The notes under the pieces were generated by a model. The model searched no databases and was not told the origin of the DNA. It worked only from the letters and a program-made list of their open reading frames with translations. DNA of 64,000 bases from Planoprotostelium fungivorum (Eukaryota > Evosea > Variosea > Cavosteliida > Cavosteliaceae), in assembly GCA_003024175.1 (NCBI GenBank), contig MDYQ01000011.1:124001-188000 (forward strand). Direction: 5' to 3'. Shown here piece after piece: positions 12,683 through 25,531 of this stretch (its first letter is position 1; each line of letters opens with the position of its first letter). Position numbers and translations under genes: made by a program.

Positions 12683-12862
12683 CGTTGTTCGGATGTTGTT
12701 GGCTTGATGATGATACAAGACACGACAAATTATTCCGTTGACATAATTTATCCGTTTGACAGCCCCGCCGCCGTGAAGTTTTAAATTTCAAATTCTTTTC
12801 ATCATCTATGACCATTGGCCATGGTCTACTGTAGAAAAAGGACAGATGGAACTTTATCATCT

Positions 12863-14548
12863 TCAAGATTTCTGGAGGGACAACTGAATGGCAGTGGCAG
12901 GATCCGCTCTGCTGGCACCCATAACGACACCGACCTCATCCATCTCATTCTCTTCCGCTGCCTGTCTCTTTCTCTTCAATAAGACGAAGGCCACGATGAG
13001 GATCAAGATGATGAGGATCAAGATGGAACCGATGACGATGCCGGCGATGGCTCCACCAGAGAGACCATTAGAAGGAGGGATGATGGCGGCCGGGACGGTA
13101 GATGCGATGGGAGAAGAGGTGGTGGGGGTGATGATGTCGAATGTTTTGATAGAGCTCTGGCCGTCCACGGTAACTTGAATGGCGTATTGAACGTTTGACC
13201 TCTTGGCGGAGGTTGGAATAGAACATGAGATCTCCAGATGCAGGACGGTGAAGAGGACATCAGAACATGGGAGACCGTTCACAGTGACGTATACCTTGCT
13301 TGAATTCGCGCCAAAGTTGGCGCCCGAGATGAAGAGGGAGTTTCCATCGCTGGTGAGATCGTTCAAGATGGGCGATCCGTAATGGAAGAAAAAGTTGACG
13401 GTCTGATGGTCCACGGTGAGAGAAGCAGAAAAGTTGCCCGTGCCAGCTGGTACTTCAAATGTCGCCTCTCGATGATCCTCTACGATGGATGTGGCCGGGA
13501 CATGATCGACGCCGATATGAGGTAAAGAGATGGACATGACAGAGGGAGATAGACCGAAGTTGGTGCCCGTGATGTTGACTGGACCTCCTTGAGTGGGGAC
13601 CTCCGTCTGATAGTGAAAGGTGGGGGATTGAAAGTTGAATGAGAGAGAGCCACAGAACTGATCGAGAGAGAAGGTGCGGTTGACTCCTGTGTTGGGTGCT
13701 GTGGGACACGCGATGTTGGTGCCATTGATGGTGCAATTGAGACCGTTCGATGATAGTGCACCCACGAGAGGCAAGAGAGCGACCCCTCTTCCATATAAAC
13801 TGAAGCTGAGACCTCTTCCAGAAGTATCGGGTTGAGAATAAAGACTTGCATAGAGGGGCGGAAGGCCGTAACCTAATGGAGTGCCACTATCACTCGTCCA
13901 CGTCTGTCTGAAAGGGCCGACGATGGATCCATTGTAGTGACCGAAGAGATCGCAGTTGAGTTGCCCACTGAATGTGATGTTGTATGATGTGGCGGTGTTC
14001 AGACCTGCGACAGCCCAACCGTGATTGTTATCCGAGTTACCTCCACCGACGTAGCTGGTCAGAGTCAGACCTGCCAGAGTCGCAACGACTCCTCCGTCTT
14101 GTGAAGCCCTGAATGGAGATCAGATGATGTAATCATCTTGAACTCACATATTTCCGTTGAAGGTGCTGCTGTCAATAGATCCACCTTCAGCGAGATAGAA
14201 GGCTCCTCCACGAGCGGCGTGGTTGTTGGTGGAGGTAATGTTGTACCAGGTGCTTTGATTGATAGAGACAGCTGAGTAGATAGCACCTCCATCGAGGACA
14301 GCGGTGTTATTATAGAAGTAGAGATCGGATAACGTTGCTCCTGCATTGAGATAAAGAGCTCCTCCGTTTCCACTTGCAACGTTATAGAGGAATTGACTGT
14401 TGGTGATCGTGAGAGGTGAAGTTTCATCCGAATAGATGGCCCCTCCGTTCGAAGCCTCCGAGTCCTCAAAGACACAATCATCGATGACAGACTGCGACGA
14501 GACACCCAGTAAGAGAATCCAGAAGAGAAACGCTGAAGCGTGCTTCAT
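12863..14548 (-). CDS. Type I membrane protein with beta-helix GGAIY repeats and IPT/TIG domains
   Basis: A signal peptide (MKHASAFLFWILLLGVSSQS) is followed by repeated GGAIYS, GGALYL, GGAIYS and GGAFYL phrases with N-x-S/T sites. These are the hallmark of polymorphic-repeat right-handed beta-helix proteins. The second half has IPT/TIG-like immunoglobulin folds (GGPVNITGTNFG, SLFISGANFGANSSKVYV). One transmembrane helix follows (GIVIGSILILIILILIVAFVL) with a basic stop-transfer KRKR and a tail of about 30 residues. Only one intron is clear, near 14110-14149. A cell-surface sensor or adhesion role is inferred from architecture that amoebozoan surface receptors often share. Confidence 0.8.
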
Positions 14549-14782
14549 GCTTGATCTACTATGAGAGAATCGTCGGTTGGATCCGACGCATAACTCACGC
14601 TGGCCTGTACGTCTTTCCTGGGAAAATATCTTCCCTCGCAACAATGATCCACTCCTTTGCCGTCCTTATTTGATTCACACAGAAGAACATCGCACAGAGA
14701 CGCGAACGTTCATCAGAAGACATGATCCATTGATCTCGACTTCTATCGTGGTGGAATTTGACACTAGAGAGGACACACATCA

Positions 14783-17700
14783 TCATGTGACGGTCTGTAG
14801 TGTGTTGCCTCTCGTGATGCACTTGTGTCCACATCCGGTGGGGCACATCTTCTCTTCGCTGAACCACTCGGACAGGTGCTCGATGTGGCCTCCGTGACCA
14901 CAGATCTGACACCAAACGTACCTGATAGATGTTTCAGCCTCTAATGACATCACATGATGGACGTATTCCATGAGACGATGGGATGATGTTGGTGCACAGT
15001 TCCACAGGTAACGGCACCGATGATGATGGTGATGGTGACGATGATGATGATGATGTCATTACCTTCCATGCACTGGACGATGACAGAGGGAGCACGGATT
15101 TGTCATCTTGTGGCAAGTATCACAGATCCAACCCAAATGTAAGAGGGGCTTTCCACAATTGTTACAGCTCGTGTGGATCGTCGTTGACGTCTATATCCGT
15201 GTGAGATGATGATGATCATCGCGATGATCGATCACCTGATTGATGGCTCTGATGTCCGTGTCTTTCGATTTCTTGATAATTTCGTTTGCGAAACCCCACA
15301 GTTGTAGACGGTGGAGGATATCTGAGGGTGGGTGAGGCCAGCGGCACGAAATATTGAGACACACCAATGTAAGCCAGTGACCACTGCTTCAACATCTCCT
15401 TAGGCACAGCGATACGATCCCCCAACACAAGCGACATGATGACCGCCTGCAACGCCTCAGAATTCGAAATTCAAATAGTTCCAAATTGGCGGGAACCGCC
15501 ATCTCACCGTCTGTATGTCCCCCGTCTCAGCGTAATGTTGTAACATTTCTAAGATGACCGGCTTGGGGTCGTATTCCAATTCGTCCGCAAATAGGCCACC
15601 GAAGCTCTTTGCGTGATTATTCGTGGAGATTTCGCTCCTCTGTCGACTGTCTTTGACCATCTTGATACCCGAGAGACTCCGTTCCAACTGTCGGAGGGTC
15701 ACGTGACTGATGACGTGTGATGACGTCATCACCTCCATGTTCGAACCGATGGATCCTACCACGAGATTCGTAGCCTCTTTCACCAAGCCGCCTTCCAGTG
15801 CATTCAACGGCATGAGAGGGTAGCTCACGTCGTGATATCGTCAAGAACAATAAAATGAAATAAAATCGACGGAAAGGATATCATGGGCAGGTAATTGTTA
15901 TCGTCCAACATCTGTAGGTCTCCAGTCATCGGCAGATTACCATCCAAGAACATCTGACCGTTGATGAGGAATCCCGGCTCCGATTCAAAGAGATCTGTGA
16001 ATTTGAGTCTTCTCTGACGAATGATGCACGCACTGTACAAGTTGTCTTGTGTGTAAGACGGTGGCCGTAAGATGTCAGTGTGGGGGCTGTTCGTGTTGAC
16101 CGTCTCTGGCTTCGTGGATGGTGAGAAGGGTGTGACTTTCGTGTTGCTCTTGGTGAGTATGACAGATTGTGGATTCGGTGTGGGAGGGGGAGCTGTGACA
16201 TGTCATCATGACGTAAGATGACGTCATCGAAGACGTCGCGTGAGATGTCGTACCTTCCGGCTGTACAGTGTGATTTTCGAAGAAAAGTCGTAACATCATC
16301 CAAGATTGTGAGATCTGTCAGTGTGAGTTTTCATGTAGATTTCTTCTCACCTGGTACATCTTCGCTTCCTTTGCAACTTGTGCATTGTGCGAGCACATGT
16401 CCGGAAAATTCATCTCTTTCTCTTCGAATCTGTATTTCTCCGCGAGTTCCACCGAGATGGAAGACCCTTCCACTCCCTATGACGTCAGATGACGTCATCA
16501 CACGTCACACTCACCCATGTAGGGTTCTTACCGTCCACCACTTTCGTGAACGACACCCTTCTCTGCCTGCAAATCTTCAGTTCAAACATATCTCTTACTC
16601 TCCCACTTTTGCTCCATTGACCTGTACCACATTTAGTGATGACGTCATCACACGTCATCTCACTCTTCAGCCAGTATGGTGTTCCCTCGGTTGATCTTCT
16701 CGTTGATGAAAGCCAGCTGGCCTCTCGGCGTCCATGTGACTCCCGTTGACCTCACGTGCTGGTACGGTCTGTACGCATTCCGAGTGTGTTGCAGCTGCAA
16801 GGTGGAATCCTTACCGCAAGACAAGATCTTGTCTGATCCCAGCCATTCGATGTCCGTGACGACGTCGCTGTGACCCAAGAAGGACATGGAGGGGATGAAC
16901 GGTTTCTTGACGTTCCACACGTGGACTTTGGATTCGACGAGGGCAGAGGAGGCGAGGTGGTACTTCTGGTGGGGACGCCATACGACGTGGGAGACAGAGG
17001 AGACCGTCTGAGAGGTCGGTCATGATGATGGATCGCGATGATGGATGGTGATGATGGATCACGATGATGGTGGATCATGATGATGAACCGATGGTGATGA
17101 TGATCAATTTCGTGCTCAACGTGGTCATCGTTCATGACAAACGATGCAGATGATGATCAGCATCACATCGGTGATGATCATCAGGATGAATGACATCACC
17201 TGTATAGTATGTAGCGGCTTTCCCTTCTTCTCCAGTTTCTCGTTGAGATCCCAGACTTGAATGAATCTGTCTCTTCCACCGGTAGCAATGAGTGATTTGT
17301 CTTCAGGATGCCAATCGATACAGAAGACCGGCCCCTGATGTGCCGTGATGCTCGTCTCAAAACTACTGTGCTTACGAATATCCCAAATCTACGCGAGGTC
17401 ACGTGACTTCCATCTACAACGCTTCACCTGTACGGTACCGTTGTCGAATGCGGCGGCGAAATAGTTGCTGAATTGTCGGCTGAATTTGACGTCTCTGACA
17501 CTCTCTGATTTACCATCGAACGTGACTTTACAATTTGTTGGATCTCTGATGTCCCACAATTTCATCGTACCGTCCTGTTATGTGATGAGTAAATGTGGAC
17601 ATGATGAGCGATTTCGACAAGGGTGATTGGATGATGATGTGGAGTGGGAGATCTTGATGATGGATGTGATGGCGGGTGTAGATGAGATCTTTCGTGTCAC

Positions 17701-18331
17701 CTGTGAACCCGAGAGGAGAGTCCAGGGATGATCGGGATGCCATGAGATACGATTGACGGTTCGGCTGTGATCGTTGATGACTCTCTCTTGCTTTTGAGAG
17801 CCGACGTAGTGATTATTCCAAATGACCACGGCACCGTTAGTGGCCGCAGTTGCAATCAAATTCTTGTGTTCTATCGCCGATTCAATGTCTGATATGATAC
17901 ATAATGTTTCAGTAGGTTGGAACACGTGAGCGATCCGTGTCATGTATGAAACAGAATGGTCTTACGTTCGGATGGATGCCACTTGACGTCTACAGATGCA
18001 GAGTTCAAATTCCTCGAATCTTTACCCACACGGAGATTCTGGGCCTCCACTAATCCATTTTCTTCGATGTTGACAATCTTCAACACTGTCTCACATTCAA
18101 TGTTTCAGAATTACGATCGATGATCTGCACACCTTCACGTCCTACGACCACGACCTGTTTCTTATCGTGTGATAGATTCAGAGCGTTGAGTGTTCCATTG
18201 AGAGTAATCCGAAAATCACCACCGACCAGCCCGTTACTCGGCAGCGATCCCACCGATGCATTGAGATTCGACGGCGTGATACTTCCAACATTGATGGCAG
18301 GCCCCTGATTCGAAGGTATCGGCTTGCTCAT
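14783..18331 (-). CDS. WDR24: WDR24 homologue, GATOR2/SEACAT subunit
   Basis: The protein begins MSKPIPSNQG. WD40 repeats follow, with phrases diagnostic of WDR24: TAATNGAVVIW, HSRTVNRISWHPDHPWTLLSGSQ, SVRDVKFS, GPVFCIDWHPED, ATGGRDRFIQVWDL and HVWNVKKPFIPSMSFLGH. A long middle region contains the conserved helix LEMLQHYAETGDIQTA. The C terminus is a RING-like zinc module (VWCQICGHGGHIEHLSEW then CPTGCGHKC) ending LQTVT at 14783. WDR24 is a catalytic-side subunit of GATOR2, which activates TORC1 in response to amino acids at the lysosome. More than ten introns are present, several with TGATGACGTCATCA words and one (about 17011-17200) rich in GATGATGG. The gene shares a roughly 264-bp divergent promoter with the gene at 18596. 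Confidence 0.93.
17021..17110. repeat. GATGATGG-rich simple repeat in a WDR24 intron
   Basis: Imperfect GATGATGG/GATCACGATGATGG units fill most of an unusually long intron. Similar GATGAT tracts occur in other introns of this window. Confidence 0.75.
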
Positions 18332-18595
18332 CTCAGAGAACGGAGATCATATGGGGGATGATGTGGCAAGATGGGTTGTAGAACACATAATTAACTTTCG
18401 AGACGTTTCATTTTTTAGACACACGACGCAGACCATCAGCGCTAACGGTTCGACCCATTTACGAAGGAACGAAGCCAGAGAGCGTGATGAGAAGAGATGT
18501 CGCAGTTGCGTTCTAATGTTAATCAGATCTGAATTTTCGTGAACGCACGATCTCGCTTGGCATCCATTCCGTCATCACGTTTTATACATAAGAAT
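18332..18595. promoter_or_regulatory. Divergent promoter region between WDR24 and the nucleotidyltransferase gene
   Basis: About 264 bp separate two divergent start codons. A TATA-like TTTTATACATA lies 10-20 bp before the plus-strand ATG at 18596. Nothing else is recognisable; shared regulation is inference. Confidence 0.4.
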
Positions 18596-20887
18596 ATGCT
18601 CATGGACGACACGTCCCGTCAGCAATTTCGTGAATGGATGATTGGGCAGTTGACTTCTTTCGGTGAACACCATCATGAATCACGAATGAGATGAACTCAT
18701 CGACTGAATAGAGAATAATGGCATCTTGTTGGGACAGATTCCCAAGTTGATACAGGGGCATTACGGACAAGATTTCAAATACAGAAACTATTATCAGAAG
18801 ATCATTCCTTTCCTCCAACAGACGATGGGTGACACCATCGCCATCACGGGCCCCGCAGGTTTACCATCTTCCATCATCATTTCATCCCATCGATTGACAC
18901 GTCAAAACAGGAGGGCAGAAGGCTTATTTGAAACAATTCGCTCCCCCTACACGACCGGAATACAAGCAACACATGAGACATCACAATACCAGAACTCACA
19001 GAGGTCACTCTCCGACACGGCAGATTGCCGCCAAGAAGCAGCAACAAACTCAACAGCAACAATCACAACAAGTACAGCAACCGACATCACAGGAGAATCC
19101 AGTGGAGAGTGTAGATGCTTCAATTGGGGAAGAGAATCACAGATTGCGAGAGGTGAGGAGAGAAGATTGTACACGACATGTGTGACACACGATAGAGAGT
19201 TGTAGAATTGGAGGAACAGCTGAAAGCTGCGAATGCGACCATCGATACCCTACGGAAGAAGTTGATGTCCTCGGAGGAACAACCAGAAGTGAGAGATAGA
19301 AGGCTCAGGGAGAGACGTAAATCAGTAGAATCCATCGACCAACCGGTGACCCCTCGTCTCAATCATTTGTGCCCCCAGACCTAACCCCCTCAGCTCTCCA
19401 CCACCTCCGACAGCCCACCCCTCTTCTTCCTCCACGGTGAAGTGTCGACATTTGTCGACGTCATGCAGACTGTACACACGAACCACGGTATACCTCATCA
19501 CATGCTGGAGAGAGACTATTACATCACCCACGCGATCTGGTGTTTAGAGGCCGCAGGCTTCATCGTTCACGTCAAGGGAGGGGTGTCTCTCAGTAAAGGT
19601 GGAGATCGTCCATCTACAACGCTGATTCCACAGGCTATCACCTCATCCATCGAGTGAGCGAGGACATTGACATTTGTCTGTGCCCCGGGAATAAATTACC
19701 CCACCACATCAAGCTGCTGCTTCAAGATCTGGGAAAAGAACCAGAATGGCTCAAGAGAACCGTTGTAGATCAGAAGATGGCCACCGAACAGATCAAACAG
19801 AGAGCCGGTCTGTTCAAGAGATTGTTCAGGTGTGACATTTTACGAGATGTCTTTTTGATGACGTCATCGCAGGTACATCCAGTCGAGATTTGTCGGATTC
19901 GCCAAAGTGGAGCAGGCTGGGGGAAATTCACCTTTTTTCAATAACAGGTGTGATCTACAATCATTACGCTCTTCTCATTGTAATGCGACAGATGGCAGCA
20001 TCTGGCCGTGATATTGCATTACAACAGTGTCTGCTCTATGGATGATCTAGACACCAAATTATTTCCTCCTTACATTGTACTAGAGGTGTGCCATTCTGTT
20101 CGATCTACATCGATGTAGACGTAAATTCATATACACTTATTCTATAACAGATCGGTATCTATCAAGAGAATCAGACCCTCGTGTTACCACACCAACACGT
20201 CTCCTTCCACTCCTTCATCATGGAACAATTCCGATCCGTTCTGGTGAACACACATCGATGACGTCATCTGACGTCACGTCACAGCCCTACACCGTCTCCG
20301 TGGAAGACAATCAGCCCACTCGTGTCATCTGTACGCACCCCGCCATCACACTCCTCCAGAAGATAACGGACGGTATTTCGCATCGTTTCCCTCGCCCGAT
20401 ATCTCCTGATGTGAGTTCTATCCTCGCTCTTGTCATCATTCAATCTAGGTCACTCAACATTATGCCACCGGAATCGGTGGTCTACAACCACCGTTCGATC
20501 CACGAATCGTTCGACATTATGAAGACGCTTACAGTGTCATACAGAGCGTGAGGGGAGATCCTTCTCTACTCCCCAGCGTGTCACCCCATCCAAATCTGAA
20601 GGTGAGTATGACGTGTGATGACGTCATACTGACACAGACAGGGTCTCCTGTACAGTCTCGTATTGAATTCGATGGTGAGGAGGAGGCTCAGTGATGAATC
20701 GGTGCCACACTTGGACCCTTCTCTCAATTTTGACGTCCTCGGTTGTGACACGAGCATCACGGACAGACTGGAACTCTTGCAGAGGTGCCAGAATCAGAGG
20801 AGAGCTCTTCAGTATGGTGTCAATCTACCAAACGTCTTGGAATGTGCGGAGACGATCAGAGATTGGTTGGAGAAGGAAGGATTGTGA
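18596..20887 (+). CDS. Protein with a C-terminal AbiEii-type nucleotidyltransferase domain
   Basis: The likely start is 18596 (MLMDDTSRQQF), just after a TATA-like TTTTATACATA. The N-terminal third is helical (FKYRNYYQKIIPFLQQTM) and leads through a Gln-rich coiled coil (AAKKQQQTQQQQSQQ; LEEQLKAANATIDTLRKKL) into a globular domain from about 19440. That domain carries the signature GGVSLSKGYHLIHRVSEDID. This matches the GG[TS]SLSKG...RFSEDIDL nucleotide-binding motif of the AbiEii/PF08843 nucleotidyltransferase family. The family's distal RHYEDAY-type motif is also present (DPRIVRHYEDAYSVI). The protein ends WLEKEGL at 20887. Introns are short and in phase with the domain reading; the 5'-most splice junctions are less certain. 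Bacterial relatives transfer nucleotides to tRNA or other acceptors; the acceptor here is unknown. Confidence 0.8.
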
Positions 20888-21009
20888 TAAAGTGTCGATA
20901 GTGTGTTCACGTGTGACGATTTCTCCATACATTTGGTTGTGGGACAAAATGAACCGAAATTTTGTGAAAAACGATTATTCATTTGTAGTCAGTCATTTTG
21001 GAACCACCG

Positions 21010-24000
21010 ATGATGGCGAAGATGAAGGAGGTGAATACACCTCTGGACGCTCTATCGCCGGCGCAGAGATCACAATTAGACTCTGTCAATGGTTTAGAGA
21101 ACAAATTAGTATGGTCGATCTATAAGGGTTCACCGGGTGATGATTCTACGTGACACACGAGAGCTGACAACTGATGATAGACTTGGTGGAATACTTCATC
21201 CAAGAAGGGGCCCTGGTGGATTGGACGGACCAAGATAACATGAGTGCCCTCTATAAGTCGGGCAGAGATGGAAAGCACGAGGCATCGGAGATCCTCATAC
21301 GTGTACGTTCACATCATCTCGGATTCAAAATAGAAATCATCCGTTTGATTATCACATCAGTATGGAGCAAACATGGAGCACGATGGTGATAGAGGATCGA
21401 CTGCGTTGTACGTCGCATCACAGAATGGACACACGAAATGCGTCGAAGTTCTTTTAGAGTACGGTGCTTACGTCGAGGCCAAGGTGAGAGGACAAGCACG
21501 ATTCGAGCGCCAGATTCAAATTTCAAAAAGTTCACCGGTTATTACTCACCCATCTACGTGGCCTCTCAGAAGGGTTTCAAGAGCATTGTAGAGAGACTCA
21601 TCAAACACGGAGCGAATCTGGAATCACCCTGTCCCAATGGTTCTACAGCATTGTTTGTTGGTTCACAGAACGGTCATCACAAAGTCGTAGAATTGTTGTT
21701 ATCTCATGGTGAGTGATGGACCATCTTCGGAGATCATACTGACGATCGAATGACGATGAGGATGTGATGATGATCAGGTGCCAAGACAGAAGTTCTGTTT
21801 AAATCGAAGACGACACCTTTGGAACAAGCTGCCCTCCGCTCACACCGCGAATGTGTACAGACTCTACTGCAATACGGAGCTCAATACGATCACAAGAAAG
21901 GCACGGCAAGTGAGGTGGAGAACATGAAGCAGGTGCGATGACGTGTGATGACGTCACATGACATCATCAGTTCGTACACTGCAGGAAGGTATTACATCAG
22001 AAGAGAGGGAAACCCGTGAGATGTATGATGGTACATAATGGTGTATTGTACATGGCCTTCTACAACGATCACGTGATCACATCTTACGATATCTTATCGG
22101 ATGTCGTACTGGGTCGATTCGAGGGGCACCAAGACGATGTGGGATTCCCACAAATTTCTGTGATGGAAATCTCATGGAAATTTCAGATTACGTGTATGGC
22201 GATCTGTTATGATCGATTGTACACTGGTTCTCTCGATAAGACGATCATGTGCTGGGACGTAAACGTAAATTTCATTCTGATGAAACACACACCTGACGAA
22301 TTGCAGACGGGGGAACTACTGGATACCATGAAAGGTCACACGGAGGTGATGACGTCATCACATTTACAACGATGACATCGATAGGCCATCACGTGTATGA
22401 TCTATTATGACAGAGAGACACCGTTGGCTAAGTCGATCTATATGTACACAGGCTCAGCAGATCGTACGGTCATCGGTGAAAGATGAAAGAGATGAAAATG
22501 AATTTAATCTTCAACAGGTTGGGGGTCCAGCACTCGCAGGATCAAATTCGAAGGACATAAAGGCCCCATCACATGTGATAAGACCGTCTACATCGTTGTA
22601 GATTGACTGCATCAGGTATATTAGCCAAACACTACAAGATCTACACCATGAATTACGACATGCTGTACACCGCCTCCGCCGATGGTACAATCCGAGTCAA
22701 CAGCATCGTCGTAAGTCCTCCATCCATCTACAACGAGCCAAAACTGACGTGGACATTCAACAGGGAGCTCAGTGTCTCTTGGAACTGACCGGCCACGAGG
22801 GAGCAATCTTTTGCATGGTCGAAAACGATGACATCCTCTACACTGGATCCGCTGACAACACGATACGCTGCTGGGACAGCTTGGTGAGGGTTTCATTCGA
22901 ATGGAACTGACTCGTTGTAGAGGGGGAAATGCGTTCACATCTTCGAAGGACACACGGACTCTGTGACGTCGATGGAGATACACGAATCTGTATTGTACAG
23001 TGGATCTACAGATCGTACCATGAGATCTTGGGGCTGTAAAACTCGCCGAAATTTCGGAGTGTACGAGGGTCACACCGGTCCCATCACTTGTACCACCATG
23101 GAGAAGGGTGAAGGACGAAAGAATGTCGACCATATAACGTCGACAGGTATAATGTACACCGGTTCCGCAGACGAAACGATCCGAATGTGGGAGCTGACCG
23201 ATGATGTGATGACGTCATACTTCGTCATCAATTCATCTCAGTTCATAAGAATGACGTGCGACAGGTGCACCACATCGTAGGAGAGAAGTTGTACTCTGTG
23301 GATACGAAGAAGGTAGTACTGTGTGTGTCCATCGGAAAGGAGAGTATCTACACGGGTACCTGCTATGACATCAGACACTGGAACAAGAAGGTGAAACGAG
23401 ATTTCATCGAGATCTTTGACGTCGACAGACGGGAGAGATGATGTCGACGAAATCGTACAAGAGTGAGGGGGTCATGTGCATGTACATACAAGAAAATGGC
23501 GGGAGATTTTTTACCGCCGGAATCAACCAGATCATCACTGTATGGGACCTGCACGTGAGCTCTTCTCTGTCTCACCGTGGTAAAAAATCGTTCTGTGGAA
23601 CGACTATCGAGTTTGGTCTCGTTGTAGATTGACTGTAAATAGGAGGTACATTTCATCGCGAAGATTCCCACGCTGAGTCCGATCACCTGCATGACCATCT
23701 CAGACGACAACGAATTGTTTGCCGGATTAGCTGATGGGACGGCCCGGTCTTGGAAGATCTACGTGAGATCCCTCTTCTCTCCCACGTGTTTCTATCTCCC
23801 CACCACATAGACAACCATTCGATCGTCTCTGTCATTGATCGAGAATAGGATGAAGGAGCGAGGGGAGGATCGAATGTTTTTTCGGGGCATTCGGCACGTG
23901 TGTCTCACGTGTTGGTTTACGGTGATATACTGTTCACATCCAGTGACAGTCCGTTCATACAGAGTTGGTGCAAGTTGACGGGGGACGCCGTGCGGGTCTT

Positions 24001-25405
24001 TTTGTCCCAGAGTCCGGTGTATTGTCTCGTTGTAGATGGACGGATCCTGTACGGAGGCTGTCGTGACGTCATACAAGCTTGGGATGTAGATGTGAGATTT
24101 TTAGCGAGATCTAAATTGACGCGTTGTAGACGGGTAGAGAGTTGGATTTGAAATTTGTGGGACATTCTGGGAAGATTCTCTGTTTGGAAATCTGGATGAA
24201 TTCTCTGTACTCAAGCTCGGTCGACAAGACGATACGTAAATGGAACAAGCAGGTGACCGATCATCATACGTACACGTATATTACGTATGAATCTCTGTGG
24301 TGATGTCGTACAGACCGGAGAATTACTCTTCACCTTCCGGGGCCACACCGGCCCCATCACTTGCCTCGTTGTAGATGAAGAGTTCTTATTATCCGGTGGA
24401 TCATCTGACCACACGGTCAACTGTTGGCTGCACCAAGAGGATCCGTTACTATGGGCAACCCATTATGGAATGACAGACATGGTACAAGCCGACATCGAGA
24501 GAAATCCCAGCGAAATCTCTCGTAGAGATCCACTCGACCGTAACGTGAGGACAGTGATGTAGAAATATCTCAAAGTGTCTCAGTTGCTCATGATCGCCTG
24601 CAGTGGAGGCCACGTGCGTTTGACAGGTGACAAACGTGACGGAGATCTCGTGGAAAACTGACGGGTACAGAATGGCTACTGAAGAAAGATATGAAGATGG
24701 ATCAGAACAACAGTCGAGATCAATCTCCTCTCTTCTTCGCTCTCCAGAACAATCACTGGAACCTGCTATCGCATCTGCACCAACTTCGTATTCCAATGAA
24801 AATCCAGCCGGGTACGGCCTGCGATACGTTATTGAAGGACAGGGTGTCACATCGTGATAAAACCTTCTTCAAAAGAATGAAACAGTCCGGCATCGAGTTC
24901 GACGTGGGAAATCTCATCGAATTTTCCTCCCACCAGGGCCACGTAGACCTCATCCCCTTCTTCGTGGAGGAATTTCGAGTCGAAGTTTCGGAATTCATCA
25001 ACGAACAAGGTGATCATCTACAACGTTGTAGATCGATGACGTTCAGCAGAGAACGACCTGAAGATCCCTGTTGTAGATCGATCCGCCTTGTGTGAGGACC
25101 TACCAGAGAGAGACAGAGGCACCCTCTCTTCTCTCTTTTCGAGTCAGAATCAAGAGATCCAGCACCTAGCGGAGACGATGACACAGATGCAAAAGATGTT
25201 CATACATGTTCAAAACTCTCTGTCGAGCATCGTGAGCAATCAACAAAAGATCCGAGTACTGCTAAGTCAACCGGTGAGATGATCATCGGAGGAAGACACG
25301 AGATGATGACACTAAGAACAGAAAGAGAATGAACCACCTCCATTAGCTGTCACAGAGACTGTGGAAGCCGACCAGCAGACGAGTCGATATATTCAAGCGA
25401 AATGA
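21010..25405 (+). CDS. Ankyrin-WD40-ankyrin protein with a C-terminal coiled coil
   Basis: The start is ATGATGGCG at 21010. N-terminal ankyrin repeats appear as STALYVASQNGHTKCVEVLL, SPIYVASQKGFKSIVERLI and STALFVGSQNGHHKVVELLL. A run of at least nine WD40 units follows, with repeated phrases YTGSADxTIRxW, EGHTGPITC and LYSGSTDRTMRSW. A second ankyrin-like segment (SPLFFALQNNHWNLLSHL; SSHQGHVDLIPFFVEE) leads to a short coiled coil (HLAETMTQMQKMFIHVQNSL) and ends SRYIQAK at 25405. The WD blades are split by 35-90-bp introns, many with CGTTGTAGAT words. Two copies of that word are read in frame as L-V-V-D at 24026 and 24365. It is probably a scaffold; partners are unknown. One gene rather than two is my preferred reading because the frame runs through. 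Confidence 0.75.
25016..25033. repeat. Perfect 18-bp palindrome ATCTACAACGTTGTAGAT
   Basis: Second perfect copy of the palindrome at 10156-10173, in an intron of the ankyrin-WD40 gene; a further half site lies at about 25069-25079. Confidence 0.9.
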
Positions 25406-25531
25406 AATGGATCCTTGTATATCCTCTATTGTCTTGTTTGACGAAATTCCATATCGCAGCTTTTTGATAGTCCACGTAAGAATTGATTACGAGTACGATT
25501 GATCTTCTATAGTGACTTATCGGCGACTGTT

